A stretch of 64,000 nucleotides of DNA from Aeromicrobium chenweiae (lineage in GTDB: Bacteria; Actinomycetota; Actinomycetes; Propionibacteriales; Nocardioidaceae): NCBI RefSeq assembly GCF_003065605.1, contig NZ_CP026952.1:1984001-2048000 (forward strand), given 5' to 3'. Both the position numbers and the translations under genes were made by a program. Below the pieces are notes generated by a model that did not search any database, was not told the DNA's origin, and worked only from the letters and a program-made list of their open reading frames with translations. Positions 52,097 to 61,575 of the stretch are shown here, one piece after another. Position 1 is the stretch's first letter. Each line of letters opens with the position of its first letter.

Positions 52097-52771
52097 TCAG
52101 CGAAGGACGTTCACCGCACGCGCGACGACGAGGCCGGTGATGGCCAGCGACGTCACCGCCTGCAGCGACATCACGGCCTTGGCCCACCGCGCGAGCGGCA
52201 TGACGTCGGTGGGACTGAAGGCCGTGGCGTTGGTCAGGCCCAGGTAGAGGTAGTCGATGAAGTGCGGGCGCCACCCGTCGGGAGCCACACCGGGATTGAG
52301 CTGCTGCGGGAAGGCCAGGTCCGGGCTGCGCGGCATCCGCTCGGCACGCGCCGCGGCGCCACCGCCGTCGAGCTCGAAGTAGAGCAGCGCGCAGGCGATG
52401 ACCGTGCACAGCCAGACGGAGGCGCTCGCCTGGAGCAGCTCCCCCGCGGAGTCGGTCGCGCGACCGTCGTCGAGGATGTCGTCGACGAGCTGGACCGTCG
52501 ACCAGATCGCCCCCACCGACAGCACGGAGATGAGCGCGACGGACGCCACCCGCAGCTCGGTGGTTCGCCGCGAGATCCGTCCCGGGTCCCCGGCGAGCAG
52601 CGCCAGCAGCAGCAGGCCCGAGATCACCGGCAGCATCCACGGCCTGCCCAGTCGCAGGTCGTCGGGCAGCACCACGGTGAGGCCCATCGCGACGATCACG
52701 GCAGCCGCCATCGGCCACCGCGTCTCGGCGTCGGGACGCTCGGCCGCGCCGGAGCCGGGTTCACGCCTCAT
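52097..52771 (-). CDS. Membrane protein with ion-channel-like C-terminal region
   Basis: 224 residues, about five helices. The segment 'DYLYLGLTNATAFSPTDVMP' followed by 'LARWAKAVMSLQAVTSLAIT' resembles the pore loop plus final helix of small two-TM ion channels as found in actinobacterial DUF1345/ion-channel proteins, but a canonical TxGYG filter is absent. Function uncertain. Its ATG overlaps the stop of a 33-codon upstream frame (ATGA). Confidence 0.65.
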   Translation of the reverse strand: MRREPGSGAAERPDAETRWPMAAAVIVAMGLTVVLPDDLRLGRPWMLPVISGLLLLALLAGDPGRISRRTTELRVASVALISVLSVGAIWSTVQLVDDILDDGRATDSAGELLQASASVWLCTVIACALLYFELDGGGAAARAERMPRSPDLAFPQQLNPGVAPDGWRPHFIDYLYLGLTNATAFSPTDVMPLARWAKAVMSLQAVTSLAITGLVVARAVNVLR

Positions 52772-52869
52772 CGGTGGTGGACGCCCGTCCCGTCCTCCGC
52801 GGTGAGCGACGGCTTGGGCCCGTGCGTGCCCAGGAGCGCACCCCGGACCGAGCTCCTGTGGTGCAGCAT
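52768..52869 (-). CDS. Possible 33-residue leader peptide of the membrane protein gene
   Basis: A short frame starting MLHHRSSVRGALLGTHGPKP with AGGAG six bases before the ATG and a stop overlapping the next start (ATGA). The RBS and exact coupling argue that it is translated. The sequence is basic and His-rich, with no hydrophobic helix and no recognised family. It could be a regulatory leader or a genuine small protein. Confidence 0.4.
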   Translation of the reverse strand: MLHHRSSVRGALLGTHGPKPSLTAEDGTGVHHR

Positions 52870-52998
52870 GACGATCTCCTCGCGTTCTCGGCGCCGGTCC
52901 TTCGCGACGCTAGCCGAGGCCGGTCGCGACGTCCGGGGCCGAAGGGCCCGGCGCGACAGCTGGTCACGGCGGCATCGGAGACGGGCTCCGTGAAACGA

Positions 52999-53036
52999 AG
53001 AAGTCCCGGACCTGCTTCCGCAGATCCGGGACTTCT
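52999..53036 (-). terminator. Hairpin terminator after tRNA-Pro
   Basis: Twelve-base arms (52999-53010, 53025-53036) with a loop that itself can pair (CTGC-TTCC-GCAG), 25 bases downstream of the tRNA on the minus strand, followed by TCGTTT. Confidence 0.75.
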
Positions 53037-53060
53037 CTGTCTCTTGCGAGACCAATACGT

Positions 53061-53133
53061 CGGGCTGACAGGATTTGAACCTGCGACCCCCTGACCCCCA
53101 GTCAGGTGCGCTACCAAGCTGCGCTACAGCCCG
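53061..53133 (-). tRNA. tRNA-Pro (anticodon GGG)
   Basis: Cloverleaf on the minus strand: acceptor CGGGCTG/CAGCCCG, D arm GCGC-AGCTTGGTA-GCGC, anticodon arm CCTGA-CTGGGGG-TCAGG and T arm GCAGG-TTCAAAT-CCTGT. The anticodon is GGG. The 3' CCA is not encoded and must be added enzymatically. Confidence 0.97.
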
Positions 53134-53187
53134 TTCGTACCGAAGAGGAACTTTACCGCAGGTCCTCCCGGGTTCTCACATCGGCCA

Positions 53188-53251
53188 CTCCTCCGGGACG
53201 TCATACCCGGCGAACCGCCTGCGGTTCGGGCGGGATGACGTCCCGGAGGAG
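53188..53251 (-). terminator. Long hairpin directly after der
   Basis: Perfect 17-base arms (53188-53204 and 53235-53251) enclose a second stem (CGAACCGC-CT-GCGGTTCG), giving one of the strongest hairpins in the window, two bases after the der stop codon. Confidence 0.8.
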
Positions 53252-53253
53252 GG

Positions 53254-54579
53254 TCAGCGACGCTCGCGCTTCTTGCGCGGACGCTGCTGGATGTGGATCG
53301 GTGTGCCGACGAAGCCGAACTCCTCGCGCAGGCGTCGCTCGATGAATCGCATGTACGACTGCTCGAGCTTGCCGGACGTGAACAGCACGAACGTCGGCGG
53401 TGCGGTGGAGGCCTGCGTGCCGAACATGATCTTCGACTGCTTGCCGCCGCGCACGGGGTGCGGGTGCTCGGACACCAGACGGCCCAGGAAGGCGTTCAGG
53501 GCGCCCGTGGAGACGCGGGTCTCCCAGCCCTCCAGCGCGGCGTCGAGCGCGCGCACGAGGCGATCGATGTGCCAGCCCGTGCGGGCCGTGATGTTGATCG
53601 TCGGCGCCCACGGCACCTGGACGAGCTCGCGCTCCATCTCGCGCTCGAGGTAGTAGCGACGCTCGTCGTCGACCAGGTCCCACTTGTTGAACGCGATGAT
53701 CAGCGCACGACCGGCCTCGGCCACCGAGCTGATGATGCGGGTGTCCTGCTCGGTCAGCGGGACGCTGCCGTCGATGATGACGACCGCGACCTCGGCCCGG
53801 TCGATCGCCGAGCTGGTGCGCAGGCTCGCGTAGTACTCGTGGCCGGACGCGTCGCGCACCCGGCGACGGATGCCGGCGGTGTCGATGAAGTTCCAGGTAC
53901 GCCCGCCGAGCTCGACGATCTCGTCGACCGGGTCGACCGTGGTGCCGGAGGCGTCGTCGACGACGACCCGCTCCTCGCCGGCGAGGCGGTTGAGGAGGCT
54001 GGACTTGCCGACGTTGGGCTTGCCGACGATCGCGACCCGGCGCGGCCCCTGCGGGGCGTCGAAGTCCTCCGGCGGCGGGTCGGGCAGCGCCTCGAGGATC
54101 GCGTCGAGCATGTCGCCGCTCCCCCGCCCGTGCAGCGCCGAGACGGGCCAGGGCTGGCCCAGCCCGAGGTTCCACAGGCCGGCGGCCTCGGCCTCGGTGC
54201 GCTGGTCGTCGACCTTGTTGGCGGCCAGCACGACGGGCTTCTTGGCCGCGCGGAGGATGCGGACGACCTTCTCGTCGACGTCGGTGATGCCGACCGTGGC
54301 GTCGACCACGAACAGCACCGCGTCGGCGACCTGGATCGCGATCTCGGCCTGGGCCGCGATGCTCTCGGCGAGGCCGCGGGCGTCGGGGTCCCAGCCGCCG
54401 GTGTCGACGACGGTGAAGGCGCGACCGTTCCACACGGCGTCGTACGAGACACGGTCGCGGGTGACGCCGGGGACGTCCTCGACGACGGCTTCGCGACGAC
54501 CGATGATGCGGTTGACCAAGGTCGACTTGCCGACGTTGGGGCGCCCGATCACGGCGAGTACGGGAACGGCGTCAGCCAT
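53254..54579 (-). CDS. der: Ribosome biogenesis GTPase Der (EngA)
   Basis: 441 residues with two GTPase domains in tandem: G1 motifs GRPNVGKS at 12-19 and GKPNVGKS at 186-193, NKVD and NKWD G4 motifs, and a C-terminal KH-like domain ending in a basic tail (RKKRERR). Needed for 50S subunit assembly. It overlaps the plsC gene by 8 bases and is the last gene of the scp-cmk-der operon. Confidence 0.96.
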   Translation of the reverse strand: MADAVPVLAVIGRPNVGKSTLVNRIIGRREAVVEDVPGVTRDRVSYDAVWNGRAFTVVDTGGWDPDARGLAESIAAQAEIAIQVADAVLFVVDATVGITDVDEKVVRILRAAKKPVVLAANKVDDQRTEAEAAGLWNLGLGQPWPVSALHGRGSGDMLDAILEALPDPPPEDFDAPQGPRRVAIVGKPNVGKSSLLNRLAGEERVVVDDASGTTVDPVDEIVELGGRTWNFIDTAGIRRRVRDASGHEYYASLRTSSAIDRAEVAVVIIDGSVPLTEQDTRIISSVAEAGRALIIAFNKWDLVDDERRYYLEREMERELVQVPWAPTINITARTGWHIDRLVRALDAALEGWETRVSTGALNAFLGRLVSEHPHPVRGGKQSKIMFGTQASTAPPTFVLFTSGKLEQSYMRFIERRLREEFGFVGTPIHIQQRPRKKRERR

Positions 54580-55273
54580 CGGAGCTTCCTGTCGGGAGAG
54601 GGCCTGGCAAGTCGCGCTGGAGCGCGTCCTTGGCCCGGGAGATGTGGGATCGCAGGTGAACGTGAATACGCTCGCCTGCGTCTGCCATCATCCCACGATC
54701 ACGTGGCCAATCCCGCATCGGGAACTGGATCGGCTCCCCGTAGACGATGTCGAGGCGTGCCCCGCGGTCCGGCCGGGCGTCCCCGGGCTGCCCCGGCTGC
54801 CGGGTCCCGAAGATCGCGACGGGCACGACGGGGGCCCCGGTGACCAGCGCCAGGTACGCCACGCCGCCCTTGAACTGCGTCATCTCACCGTCGCCGCGGG
54901 TGCCCTCGGGATAGATCAGGACGCACTGATCCGCGGCCAGCGCGCGGACGGACTGGCGCAGCGCACCGGAGTCGTTGCGGGTCCGGGAGACCTTGATCTG
55001 TCCCACCGCCCGGAGCAGGTGGCCGGTGCGGCCCAGGAACTCCTCCTCCTTGGCCATCGCGTGCGGCGGGCGCGGCGCCGTCGCGACGAGCAGCGGCCCG
55101 TCGAGCCAGCCGATGTGGTTGCTGGCCAGGATGACCGGACCGGACGCCGGGACCAGGTCGCGTCCCCACTCGTGGAGCTCCCACCGCCGGTGGAAGTAGC
55201 CGCGCGCCGGGCGGCGGGCGAGGCGCAGCGCGGACTCGGGCAGGCCGCGCGGGGTGCCGGCCACCCGCGTCAC
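54572..55273 (-). CDS. plsC: 1-acyl-sn-glycerol-3-phosphate acyltransferase
   Basis: 233 residues. PlsC motif I is '[16 protein letters not shown]' (NHx4D; here with Gly-Trp-Leu between His and Asp) and motif III is '[20 protein letters not shown]'. Motif IV is '[12 protein letters not shown]'. Makes phosphatidic acid at the membrane. The GTG overlaps the cmk stop (GTGA). This cmk-plsC-der order is common in actinomycetes and other bacteria. Confidence 0.87.
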   Translation of the reverse strand: MTRVAGTPRGLPESALRLARRPARGYFHRRWELHEWGRDLVPASGPVILASNHIGWLDGPLLVATAPRPPHAMAKEEEFLGRTGHLLRAVGQIKVSRTRNDSGALRQSVRALAADQCVLIYPEGTRGDGEMTQFKGGVAYLALVTGAPVVPVAIFGTRQPGQPGDARPDRGARLDIVYGEPIQFPMRDWPRDRGMMADAGERIHVHLRSHISRAKDALQRDLPGPLPTGSSDG

Positions 55274-55938
55274 CCAGCGGTGGCGGTGTCGACGATCGAG
55301 ACGATGGCGTCGATGACCTCGTCGAGCGTCAGGTACGTGCTGTCGACCACGACCGCGCCGTCCGGCTTCGCCAGCGGGGAGGTCGCGCGGGTCGAGTCGA
55401 TCTCGTCGCGGCGGGCCAGCGCCTCCTGGGTCGCCGTGGCGTCGACCGCCCCGGTCTCCGCGGCGCGGCGGGCGGCACGGGCGGCCGGATCGGCGACCAG
55501 GTAGATCTTGACCGGCGCGTCGGGCGCGACCGTCGAGCCGATGTCACGTCCCTCCACGACGATGCCGGCACTGGATGCGATCGTCGAGCGCTGGAGGTCG
55601 ACGAGGATCTCGCGCACCCGCGGCACGGCCGCGACGAGGCTGACCGAGCCGGTGACCTCCTCGGAACGGATCGGCTCGGCGACGTCCGTGCCGTCGACGT
55701 GGATCGTGGGGTCCTGCGGATCGATGCCGGACTCCAGCGTCACCTTCTCCGCCGCGACGGCGACCGCGTCGGCGTCCGAGAGGTCGACGCCCTGCTCGAG
55801 CAGCGCCCAGGTCATCGCGCGGTACATCGCTCCGGTGTCCAGGTACGCGAGCTTCAGCCGTTCGGCGACGCCGCGCGACGTGCTCGACTTGCCGGACCCG
55901 GAGGGTCCGTCGATCGCAACGACCAGGGGTGATGTCAC
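55270..55938 (-). CDS. cmk: (d)CMP kinase
   Basis: 222 residues. P-loop GPSGSGKS at 11-18, 'RGVAERLKLAYLDTGAMYRA' (substrate motif DTGAMYRA), 'VVEGRDIGSTVAPDAPVKIY' and 'RRDEIDSTRATSPL'. Phosphorylates CMP and dCMP. GTG start. Follows tyrA after 33 bases. Confidence 0.95.
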   Translation of the reverse strand: MTSPLVVAIDGPSGSGKSSTSRGVAERLKLAYLDTGAMYRAMTWALLEQGVDLSDADAVAVAAEKVTLESGIDPQDPTIHVDGTDVAEPIRSEEVTGSVSLVAAVPRVREILVDLQRSTIASSAGIVVEGRDIGSTVAPDAPVKIYLVADPAARAARRAAETGAVDATATQEALARRDEIDSTRATSPLAKPDGAVVVDSTYLTLDEVIDAIVSIVDTATAG

Positions 55939-55971
55939 AGGGGCTCAACTTCCTTTGGGCAGTTCGGTCAT

Positions 55972-57048
55972 CTAGCGGTACGCGGTCCAGCCGCGAGCGG
56001 TCAGGGCCTCCACCAACGAGTCGCCCACGCCGAGCGCGACCGCGATCTCGGCGAGGCCCACGGGGCGTCCCAGGTCGTGGTCGAGGCGCAGGTCCTCGAT
56101 GTTCACACCCGATTGTCCCGTATCCGTCATGAGGCGCGACAGCTCGCCGGGACGGTCCGCGACCTGGACGTGCACGATGTCGACGCGGGCGGGCGCCGAT
56201 CCGTGCTTGCCGGGGATCAGCTCGGTGCCGCGACGGCCGGACTCCAGGACGTCGCCGAGCACACCGTCGTCCTCGCCGAGCGCGTCGATCACCCGGTCGA
56301 GATCGGCCCGCACGAGCTCGAGGACGGCGCGGACGTCCGCGGCGTTCGTGCCCAGGATGTCGATCCACAGGGCGCTGTCGCTGCCGGCGATGCGCGTCGT
56401 GTCACGCAGTCCCGGGCCGGCGAGGGCCAGGTGGTTGCCCTGAGCGTCGTTGAGCCGCGCCGCCGTGAGGGTCGACATCACCTGCGGCACGTGCGAGACC
56501 AGCGCGACCGCGCGGTCGTGAGCAGCCGCCTCCAGGATGATCGGCACCGCGCCGACGTGCAGCGCCATGTCGACGACGGCGTCGAGCGCCGCCGGGAGCG
56601 TCCTCGACCCGGGGGTCACGGCCCAGGGCCGGCCCTCGAACAGCTGGGCCGAGCCGGCCATCGGGCCGGACCTCTCGCTGCCGGCCATCGGGTGCCCGCC
56701 GGCGAAGCGCTCGGCCTCGGGGTGCGCGTCGATCGCCCGCTGCAGGCCGGCCTTGACGCTGGTCACGTCCGTGACGTACGCCGCCGACCACCTCGTCAGC
56801 GCGCGGACGACGACGTCCTCGGCCGCGGCCGGCGGGACGGCCGCCACCACCAGGTACGGCTCCGTGTCGTCCGAGAACGTCCGCCCCGCCCCGCGCGAGA
56901 CCGCCGCCTCGACGTTGGCCGGCTCCGCGTCGGCCAGCAGGACGTCGACCTCGTGGGCCCGGAGCGCCAGCCCGATCGAGGTGCCGATCAGCCCGCACCC
57001 GATCACGAGGACCGGCCCGGGCAGGGCCCCGGGAGCGAGGGCGGTCAT
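55972..57048 (-). CDS. tyrA: Prephenate dehydrogenase with ACT domain
   Basis: 358 residues. Rossmann motif 'VIGCGLIGTSIGLALRA', 'VTDVTSVKAGLQRAID' and the catalytic His region 'RFAGGHPMAGSERSGP'. The C-terminal ACT domain starts near residue 285 ('VHVQVADRPGELSRLMTDTG'), so feedback control by tyrosine is likely. Converts prephenate to 4-hydroxyphenylpyruvate. It overlaps rluB by 4 bases, so it is embedded in the scp-rluB-cmk operon. Confidence 0.9.
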   Translation of the reverse strand: MTALAPGALPGPVLVIGCGLIGTSIGLALRAHEVDVLLADAEPANVEAAVSRGAGRTFSDDTEPYLVVAAVPPAAAEDVVVRALTRWSAAYVTDVTSVKAGLQRAIDAHPEAERFAGGHPMAGSERSGPMAGSAQLFEGRPWAVTPGSRTLPAALDAVVDMALHVGAVPIILEAAAHDRAVALVSHVPQVMSTLTAARLNDAQGNHLALAGPGLRDTTRIAGSDSALWIDILGTNAADVRAVLELVRADLDRVIDALGEDDGVLGDVLESGRRGTELIPGKHGSAPARVDIVHVQVADRPGELSRLMTDTGQSGVNIEDLRLDHDLGRPVGLAEIAVALGVGDSLVEALTARGWTAYR

Positions 57049-57773
57049 CGCTCGTCGACGCTGTCGAACAGGGCTCCCAGCTCGTCGCGCGTGAGATCGC
57101 GCATCGCGCCCACGGACAACCCGCCCAGGTGCAGCGGGCCGAACGCGGTCCGCGTCAGCTCGCGCACCGGGTGGCCGGCCGCATCCAGCAGGCGGCGCAC
57201 GATCCGGTTGCGGCCCATGTGGATGTCCAGCTCGACCAGCGACCGCCCCCGCGAGCGGTCCTTGACCTGGAAGCGGTCGACCTGCGCGGGGCCGTCGTCG
57301 AGCTCGATGCCGGCCTTGAGCCGCGCGGCGAGCGAGTCCGGTACGGTCCCGTCGACGAGTGCGACGTACGTCTTGGTGATCTCGAACGACGGGTGCGCCA
57401 GCTTGTGCGCGAGGTCGCCGTCGTTGGTCAGCACCAGCAGCCCGGACGTGTCGGTGTCGAGCCGGCCGACGTGGAACAGCCGGTCCTCGCGGCCCGCGAC
57501 GAACGTCGACAGGTCGGGCCTCCCCCGCTCGTCGGCCATCGACGTCACGACGCCGCGCGGCTTGTTGAGCAGCACGTACGCGTGACCGCTCGGCGCCGGG
57601 ATGCGCTTGCCGTTCACCCGGATGACGTCGGTCGTGGGGTCCACGCGGGCCCCCATGACGTCGATGACCTCGCCGTTCACCTCGACGCGTCCCTGCGCGA
57701 TCATGTCGTCGCAGCGGCGGCGGCTGCCGAGCCCGGCCTGGGCGAGCACCTTCTGCAAGCGGATCTCAGCCAC
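57045..57773 (-). CDS. rluB: 23S rRNA pseudouridine synthase, RsuA/RluB family
   Basis: 242 residues. N-terminal S4 domain 'RLQKVLAQAGLGSRRRCDDM' and catalytic domain with 'FHVGRLDTDTSGLLVLTNDG' (catalytic Asp in GRLDTDTSG), 'KTYVALVDG' and 'MGRNRIVRRLLDAAGHPV'. Whether it is RluB or another RsuA-group enzyme cannot be told from sequence alone. GTG start overlapping scpB by 8 bases. Confidence 0.9.
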   Translation of the reverse strand: MAEIRLQKVLAQAGLGSRRRCDDMIAQGRVEVNGEVIDVMGARVDPTTDVIRVNGKRIPAPSGHAYVLLNKPRGVVTSMADERGRPDLSTFVAGREDRLFHVGRLDTDTSGLLVLTNDGDLAHKLAHPSFEITKTYVALVDGTVPDSLAARLKAGIELDDGPAQVDRFQVKDRSRGRSLVELDIHMGRNRIVRRLLDAAGHPVRELTRTAFGPLHLGGLSVGAMRDLTRDELGALFDSVDER

Positions 57774-58458
57774 GGTCGTCCCCCTCGGTCGGTGCGGCCG
57801 GCTCGGCATCGTCGCCGTCCTCGGCGATCGGCTCCTGCGCCGCGACGTCCGCGAGCGCGGTCTCGGCCCCGGGCAGGCCCTCGTCCTCCATGTCGTCCAT
57901 GTCGGGCAGGTGCTGGGCGATGTCGGGCAGCTCGCTGAGGCTGCCGAGGCCCATGCGCTCGAGGAAGTAGCTGGTCGTCCGGTAGAGGATCGCGCCGCTC
58001 TCCCCGTCGACGCCGCCCTCCTCGATCAGGCCGCGGGTCACGAGGGTACGGACGACACCGTCCACGTTGACCCCGCGGATCGCCGAGATGCGTGACCGGG
58101 TGATGGGCTGGCGGTACGCCACGACCGCCATCGTCTCGAGGGCGGCCTGGGTGAGCCGCGCCTGCTGGCCGTCGAGGATGAACCGCTCCACCGCACCGGC
58201 GTACTCCTCGCGGGTGAAGAAGCGCCAGCCGCCGGCGATGTTGCGCAGCTCGAAGCCACGGCCCTGCTCGGTGTACTCCTGCGCGAGCTCGGCCAGCGCG
58301 GCCTGCACGTCCGTCGGCGGGTGCCCGACGGCCTGGGCAAGGATCAGGTGGTCCAGCGGCTGGTCGGCCACCATGAGCACCGCCTCGAGGGCGGGCTTGA
58401 GGTCGAGCATCTCCAGCTCGAGCTCGTGGGGTCCGGTCGGGACGTGCTGGTCAGTCAT
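57766..58458 (-). CDS. scpB: Segregation and condensation protein B
   Basis: 230 residues. Two winged-helix domains: 'PALEAVLMVADQPLDHLILA' and 'ALETMAVVAYRQPITRSRIS', then 'GVNVDGVVRTLVTRGLIEE' and 'ILYRTTSYFLERMGL'. The C-terminus is acidic. With ScpA it forms the kleisin-KITE part of the SMC complex that compacts and separates chromosomes. It overlaps scpA by 8 bases. Confidence 0.94.
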   Translation of the reverse strand: MTDQHVPTGPHELELEMLDLKPALEAVLMVADQPLDHLILAQAVGHPPTDVQAALAELAQEYTEQGRGFELRNIAGGWRFFTREEYAGAVERFILDGQQARLTQAALETMAVVAYRQPITRSRISAIRGVNVDGVVRTLVTRGLIEEGGVDGESGAILYRTTSYFLERMGLGSLSELPDIAQHLPDMDDMEDEGLPGAETALADVAAQEPIAEDGDDAEPAAPTEGDDRG

Positions 58459-59368
58459 CGGTGCTCTCAGGCTCAGGTGTCGGTGGTTCGTCGGATGTCG
58501 GTCGGGCGTCGCCGGACTCGTCGATCAGGTCCTCGGGGATGAGCACGGCCTCGTCGTCGGGGCCGGTCATCGGCGCGTCGAACTCCTGGCCGACGTCGAT
58601 GTCGCCCTCGTCGGTGCCGGTCCAGCGCACGTGCAGGTCGCCCAGCGGGGTGGCCTGCTCGAACGCGATGACCCCCTCGCGGAACAGCTCGAGCACCGCG
58701 AGGAAGCGTGCCACCTTGGTCATGAGGTCGGGAGCGTCGGCGGTGAGCGCGCGGAACGTCATCTCGCCCTTGCGGCGGAGCTGGTCGACCACGAGGTGCG
58801 CCTGCTCACGCACGCTGACCTGGGGGGCGTGCAGGTGCGTCAGGGACAGGATCGGGGCGGGCTTGTCCTCGAACGCCTTGGCGGCCAGCTGCGCGAGCTC
58901 GCGCGGCCCGACCGAGATGAGGACCTCCGGGAGCAGGTCGGCGAACCGCGGCTCGAGCGAGACGATGCGCGGGAACCGCCTGGACTCACGGGCGAGGCGG
59001 TCGGCCATGATGCCGGCGACCTGCTTGAACGCGCGGTACTGCATCAGGCGGGCGAACAGCAGGTCCCTGGCCTCGAGCAGCGCGAGGTCCTCCTCGTCCT
59101 CGACCTCGGCCTGCGGCAGCAGCCGGGCGGTCTTGAGGTCGAGCAGGGTCGAGGCGACGAGCAGGAAGCTCGTGGTCTGCTCGAGGTCGTCGGTCATGCC
59201 CTTGATGTACGTGATGAACTCACCAGTCACCACGGACAGCGCGACCTCGGTGATGTCGAGCTCGTGCTTGGAGATCAGCTGCAGGAGCAGGTCGAAGGGG
59301 CCCTCGAAGTTGGTGAGGTTGACCTGGAACCCGGCGGGTGCGGACTCGTCGACGTCCGCGAGCGTCAC
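58451..59368 (-). CDS. scpA: Segregation and condensation protein A (kleisin)
   Basis: 305 residues. N-terminal SMC-binding part 'GFQVNLTNFEGPFDLLLQLI' then 'SKHELDITEVALSVVTGEFI', central 'LLVASTLLDLKTARLLPQAE' and a C-terminal winged helix 'MTKVARFLAVLELFREGVIA'. A longer acidic tail follows, common in actinomycetes. The GTG overlaps the stop of the upstream small gene (GTGA). Confidence 0.94.
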   Translation of the reverse strand: MTLADVDESAPAGFQVNLTNFEGPFDLLLQLISKHELDITEVALSVVTGEFITYIKGMTDDLEQTTSFLLVASTLLDLKTARLLPQAEVEDEEDLALLEARDLLFARLMQYRAFKQVAGIMADRLARESRRFPRIVSLEPRFADLLPEVLISVGPRELAQLAAKAFEDKPAPILSLTHLHAPQVSVREQAHLVVDQLRRKGEMTFRALTADAPDLMTKVARFLAVLELFREGVIAFEQATPLGDLHVRWTGTDEGDIDVGQEFDAPMTGPDDEAVLIPEDLIDESGDARPTSDEPPTPEPESTDD

Positions 59369-59724
59369 GTCTCGCTCAATCGCCGGGCGACGTCGCTCTG
59401 GGTGCCGCGGGCATCGAGGTCGGCCAGCGCGACGGCGAGGGCCGCGCGCACGAACCGGCCCCGGTCGACGCTGCGTCCGAGCTCGCTGCGCAGGACCAGG
59501 CGGGCCTGCTCGACCGCGAGCAGCTCGGCGGAGGTCACGTAGACCGTCATCTTCTCGTCGTGCTTGACCCGGCCGCTGGCCGAGACGCTCGGCTCCGGCT
59601 CGGGCGCGGGAGCGGGAGCGGGCGTCTCCACGGACTTGGCCGGAGCGGTCGCGCGGAAGAGCTCGTCGGCACCCGGCATCGCCGGGCGCCTGCCCCCGCC
59701 GGAGGAGGTCACGCGTCGGGGCAT
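59365..59724 (-). CDS. Small ribbon-helix-helix-like protein between parA and scpA
   Basis: 119 residues. A Pro/Ala/Glu-rich N-terminal half is followed by 'RVKHDEKMTVYVTSAELLAV' and 'LRSELGRSVDRGRFVRAALA', the strand-helix-helix pattern of RHH DNA-binding proteins. Genes of this kind often sit between parA-like and scpA genes in actinomycetes and may be the DNA-binding partner of the ParA protein (inference). It overlaps parA by 16 bases and scpA by 4. Confidence 0.7.
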   Translation of the reverse strand: MPRRVTSSGGGRRPAMPGADELFRATAPAKSVETPAPAPAPEPEPSVSASGRVKHDEKMTVYVTSAELLAVEQARLVLRSELGRSVDRGRFVRAALAVALADLDARGTQSDVARRLSET

Positions 59725-60557
59725 CGAACGAGAACCTCCCTGGCCAGCTGGCGGTACGACTCGGCACCCGGTGACGAGGTCGCGTACTCGGTGATCGGCT
59801 CGCCTGCGACCGTCGAGTCGGAGAACTTCACGGTGCGGCGGATGACGGTATGGAACACCAGGTCGCCCCAGCCCTGGACGAGGGTCTGGAGCACCTCCTT
59901 GCCGTGCAGCGTACGGCTGTCGTACATCGTGCCCAGCAGGCCGATGATCTGCAGGTCGTCGTTCGTGCGGTCGCGGACCTTCTCGATGGTGTCCTTCAGC
60001 AGCGCGACGCCTCGCAGGGCGAAGTACTCGCACTCCAGCGGGATCAGCACACCGTTGGCGGCGGTCAGCGCGTTGACCGTCAGCAGGCCCAGCGAGGGCT
60101 GGCAGTCGATGAGGATGACGTCATAGTCGTGGCGGATGGGCTTGAGCACCCGGGCGAGCACCTGTTCGCGGCCGACCTCGGTGACCAGCTGCATCTCGGC
60201 GGCGGACAGGTCGATGTTGGACGGCACCAGGTCCAGGCCCTCGACCGTCGTCGGCATGATGAGGTCCTTGATCGAGATCTCCCGGTCCATCAGGACGTGG
60301 TAGATGCTCTGGTCCAGGTCGTGGGCGTTGACGCCGAGGCCGACCGTGAGGGACCCCTGCGGGTCGAAGTCGACCAGCAGCACCTTGCGTCCGGTCTCGA
60401 CGAGCGCGGCGCCCAGGTTGATGGTCGTCGTGGTCTTGCCGACGCCACCCTTCTGATTGCACAGGGCGATGATCGTCGCGGGCTTGGACGGGTCCCGCGG
60501 CCCCGGATCGGGGAAGACCGGCATCGGTCGTCCGGTGGGTCCCAGCTCCATGCTCAT
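59709..60557 (-). CDS. parA: ParA/Soj-family ATPase
   Basis: 282 residues. Deviant Walker A KGGVGKTT at 36-43, Walker A' 'VLLVDFDPQGSLTVGLGV', Walker B 'YDVILIDCQPSLGLLTVNAL'. It corresponds by position to the mycobacterial ParA-like protein next to scpA (Rv1708), not to the origin-proximal parAB locus. First gene of the parA-RHH-scpA-scpB-rluB-tyrA-cmk-plsC-der operon. Confidence 0.9.
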   Translation of the reverse strand: MSMELGPTGRPMPVFPDPGPRDPSKPATIIALCNQKGGVGKTTTTINLGAALVETGRKVLLVDFDPQGSLTVGLGVNAHDLDQSIYHVLMDREISIKDLIMPTTVEGLDLVPSNIDLSAAEMQLVTEVGREQVLARVLKPIRHDYDVILIDCQPSLGLLTVNALTAANGVLIPLECEYFALRGVALLKDTIEKVRDRTNDDLQIIGLLGTMYDSRTLHGKEVLQTLVQGWGDLVFHTVIRRTVKFSDSTVAGEPITEYATSSPGAESYRQLAREVLVRCPDA

Positions 60558-60645
60558 TCATTACCCCTGCGACTCGACCGGCGGACGAGCGTCACTCTAC
60601 CGCCACAAGTCGACTTGGCGACGACACGACCGACGAGTCGCCCCG

Positions 60646-61571
60646 TCATTGCCGGGCGGCACGTGGATGGGCTGTGGCGTATATCTCCCGCAGCTTCTCC
60701 ACGGTCACCAGCGTGTAGATCTGCGTGGTGGTGACGGAGGCGTGACCGAGCAGCTCCTGCACGACGCGGACGTCCGCGCCGCCGTCGAGCAGGTGCGTCG
60801 CGAACGAGTGGCGCAGCGTGTGCGGGGAGACCTCGACGCCGATGCCGGCGCGCTCGGCGGCCTTGGTCAGCACGGTCCAGGCGCTCTGGCGCGACAGGCG
60901 CCCGCCACGGGCGTTCAGGAACACCGCCGGCGTCCCGGTCCTGGAGGAGACCAGCGCCGGGCGGGACACGGCCAGGTAGTCGGCGAGGGACGCCTTGGCG
61001 TAGGAGCCCAGGGGCACGATCCGCTGCTTGCCGCCCTTGCCGCGGAGCAGGACCGTGGAGTCCTCCAGGTCGAGGTCGTCGATGTCGAGCCCGACCGCCT
61101 CGGAGATCCGGGCACCCGTGCCGTACAGCACCTCGAGCAGGGCCCGGTCCCGTGCGGCGAGGGTCGTGCCCGGCGAGCCGGCCGCGTCGAGCAGCGACTC
61201 GATGTCGGACAACGGGAGCGCCTTGGGCAGCCTGGCCGCGGGTCGCGGCGGCCTGATGGCGGCCGTCACGTCGGTCGGCACGACCTGCTCGCGGAGCCAG
61301 AAGCGATGCAGCCCGCGCACGGCCACGATCGTCCGGGCGGCGCTGGCCGTCCCGAGCGCGACGTGGTCGGGGTCGCCCGTGCGCAGCTCCCCCAGGAACG
61401 CGGTGACGTCGTTCTCGGTGATCGCCGCGGGATCGGTCAGCTCTCGTGAGCCGAGGAACGCGAGGTACCGACGCAGGTCACGGCGGTAGGACTGCAGCGT
61501 GTTGTCCGCGAGGCCGCGCTCGACGCCCAGGTGGCTGAGGTAGTCCTGGACACCTCGAGCCACGTCCTCGC

Positions 61572-61575
<4 letters not shown>
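60646..61575 (-). CDS. xerD: Site-specific tyrosine recombinase XerD
   Basis: 309 residues. SAM-like N-terminal domain '[20 protein letters not shown]' and catalytic domain with Arg in '[15 protein letters not shown]', '[20 protein letters not shown]', '[15 protein letters not shown]', which supplies the R-K-H-R-H-Y set. Resolves chromosome dimers at dif with XerC. It overlaps the Nudix gene by 4 bases and is 88 bases from parA, the standard pyrG-nudix-xerD-parA-scpA order of actinomycetes. Confidence 0.95.

Noticed and set aside
60558-60645. A small gene between xerD and parA
   Set aside because: No frame with a start, RBS and plausible composition fits the 88-base gap.
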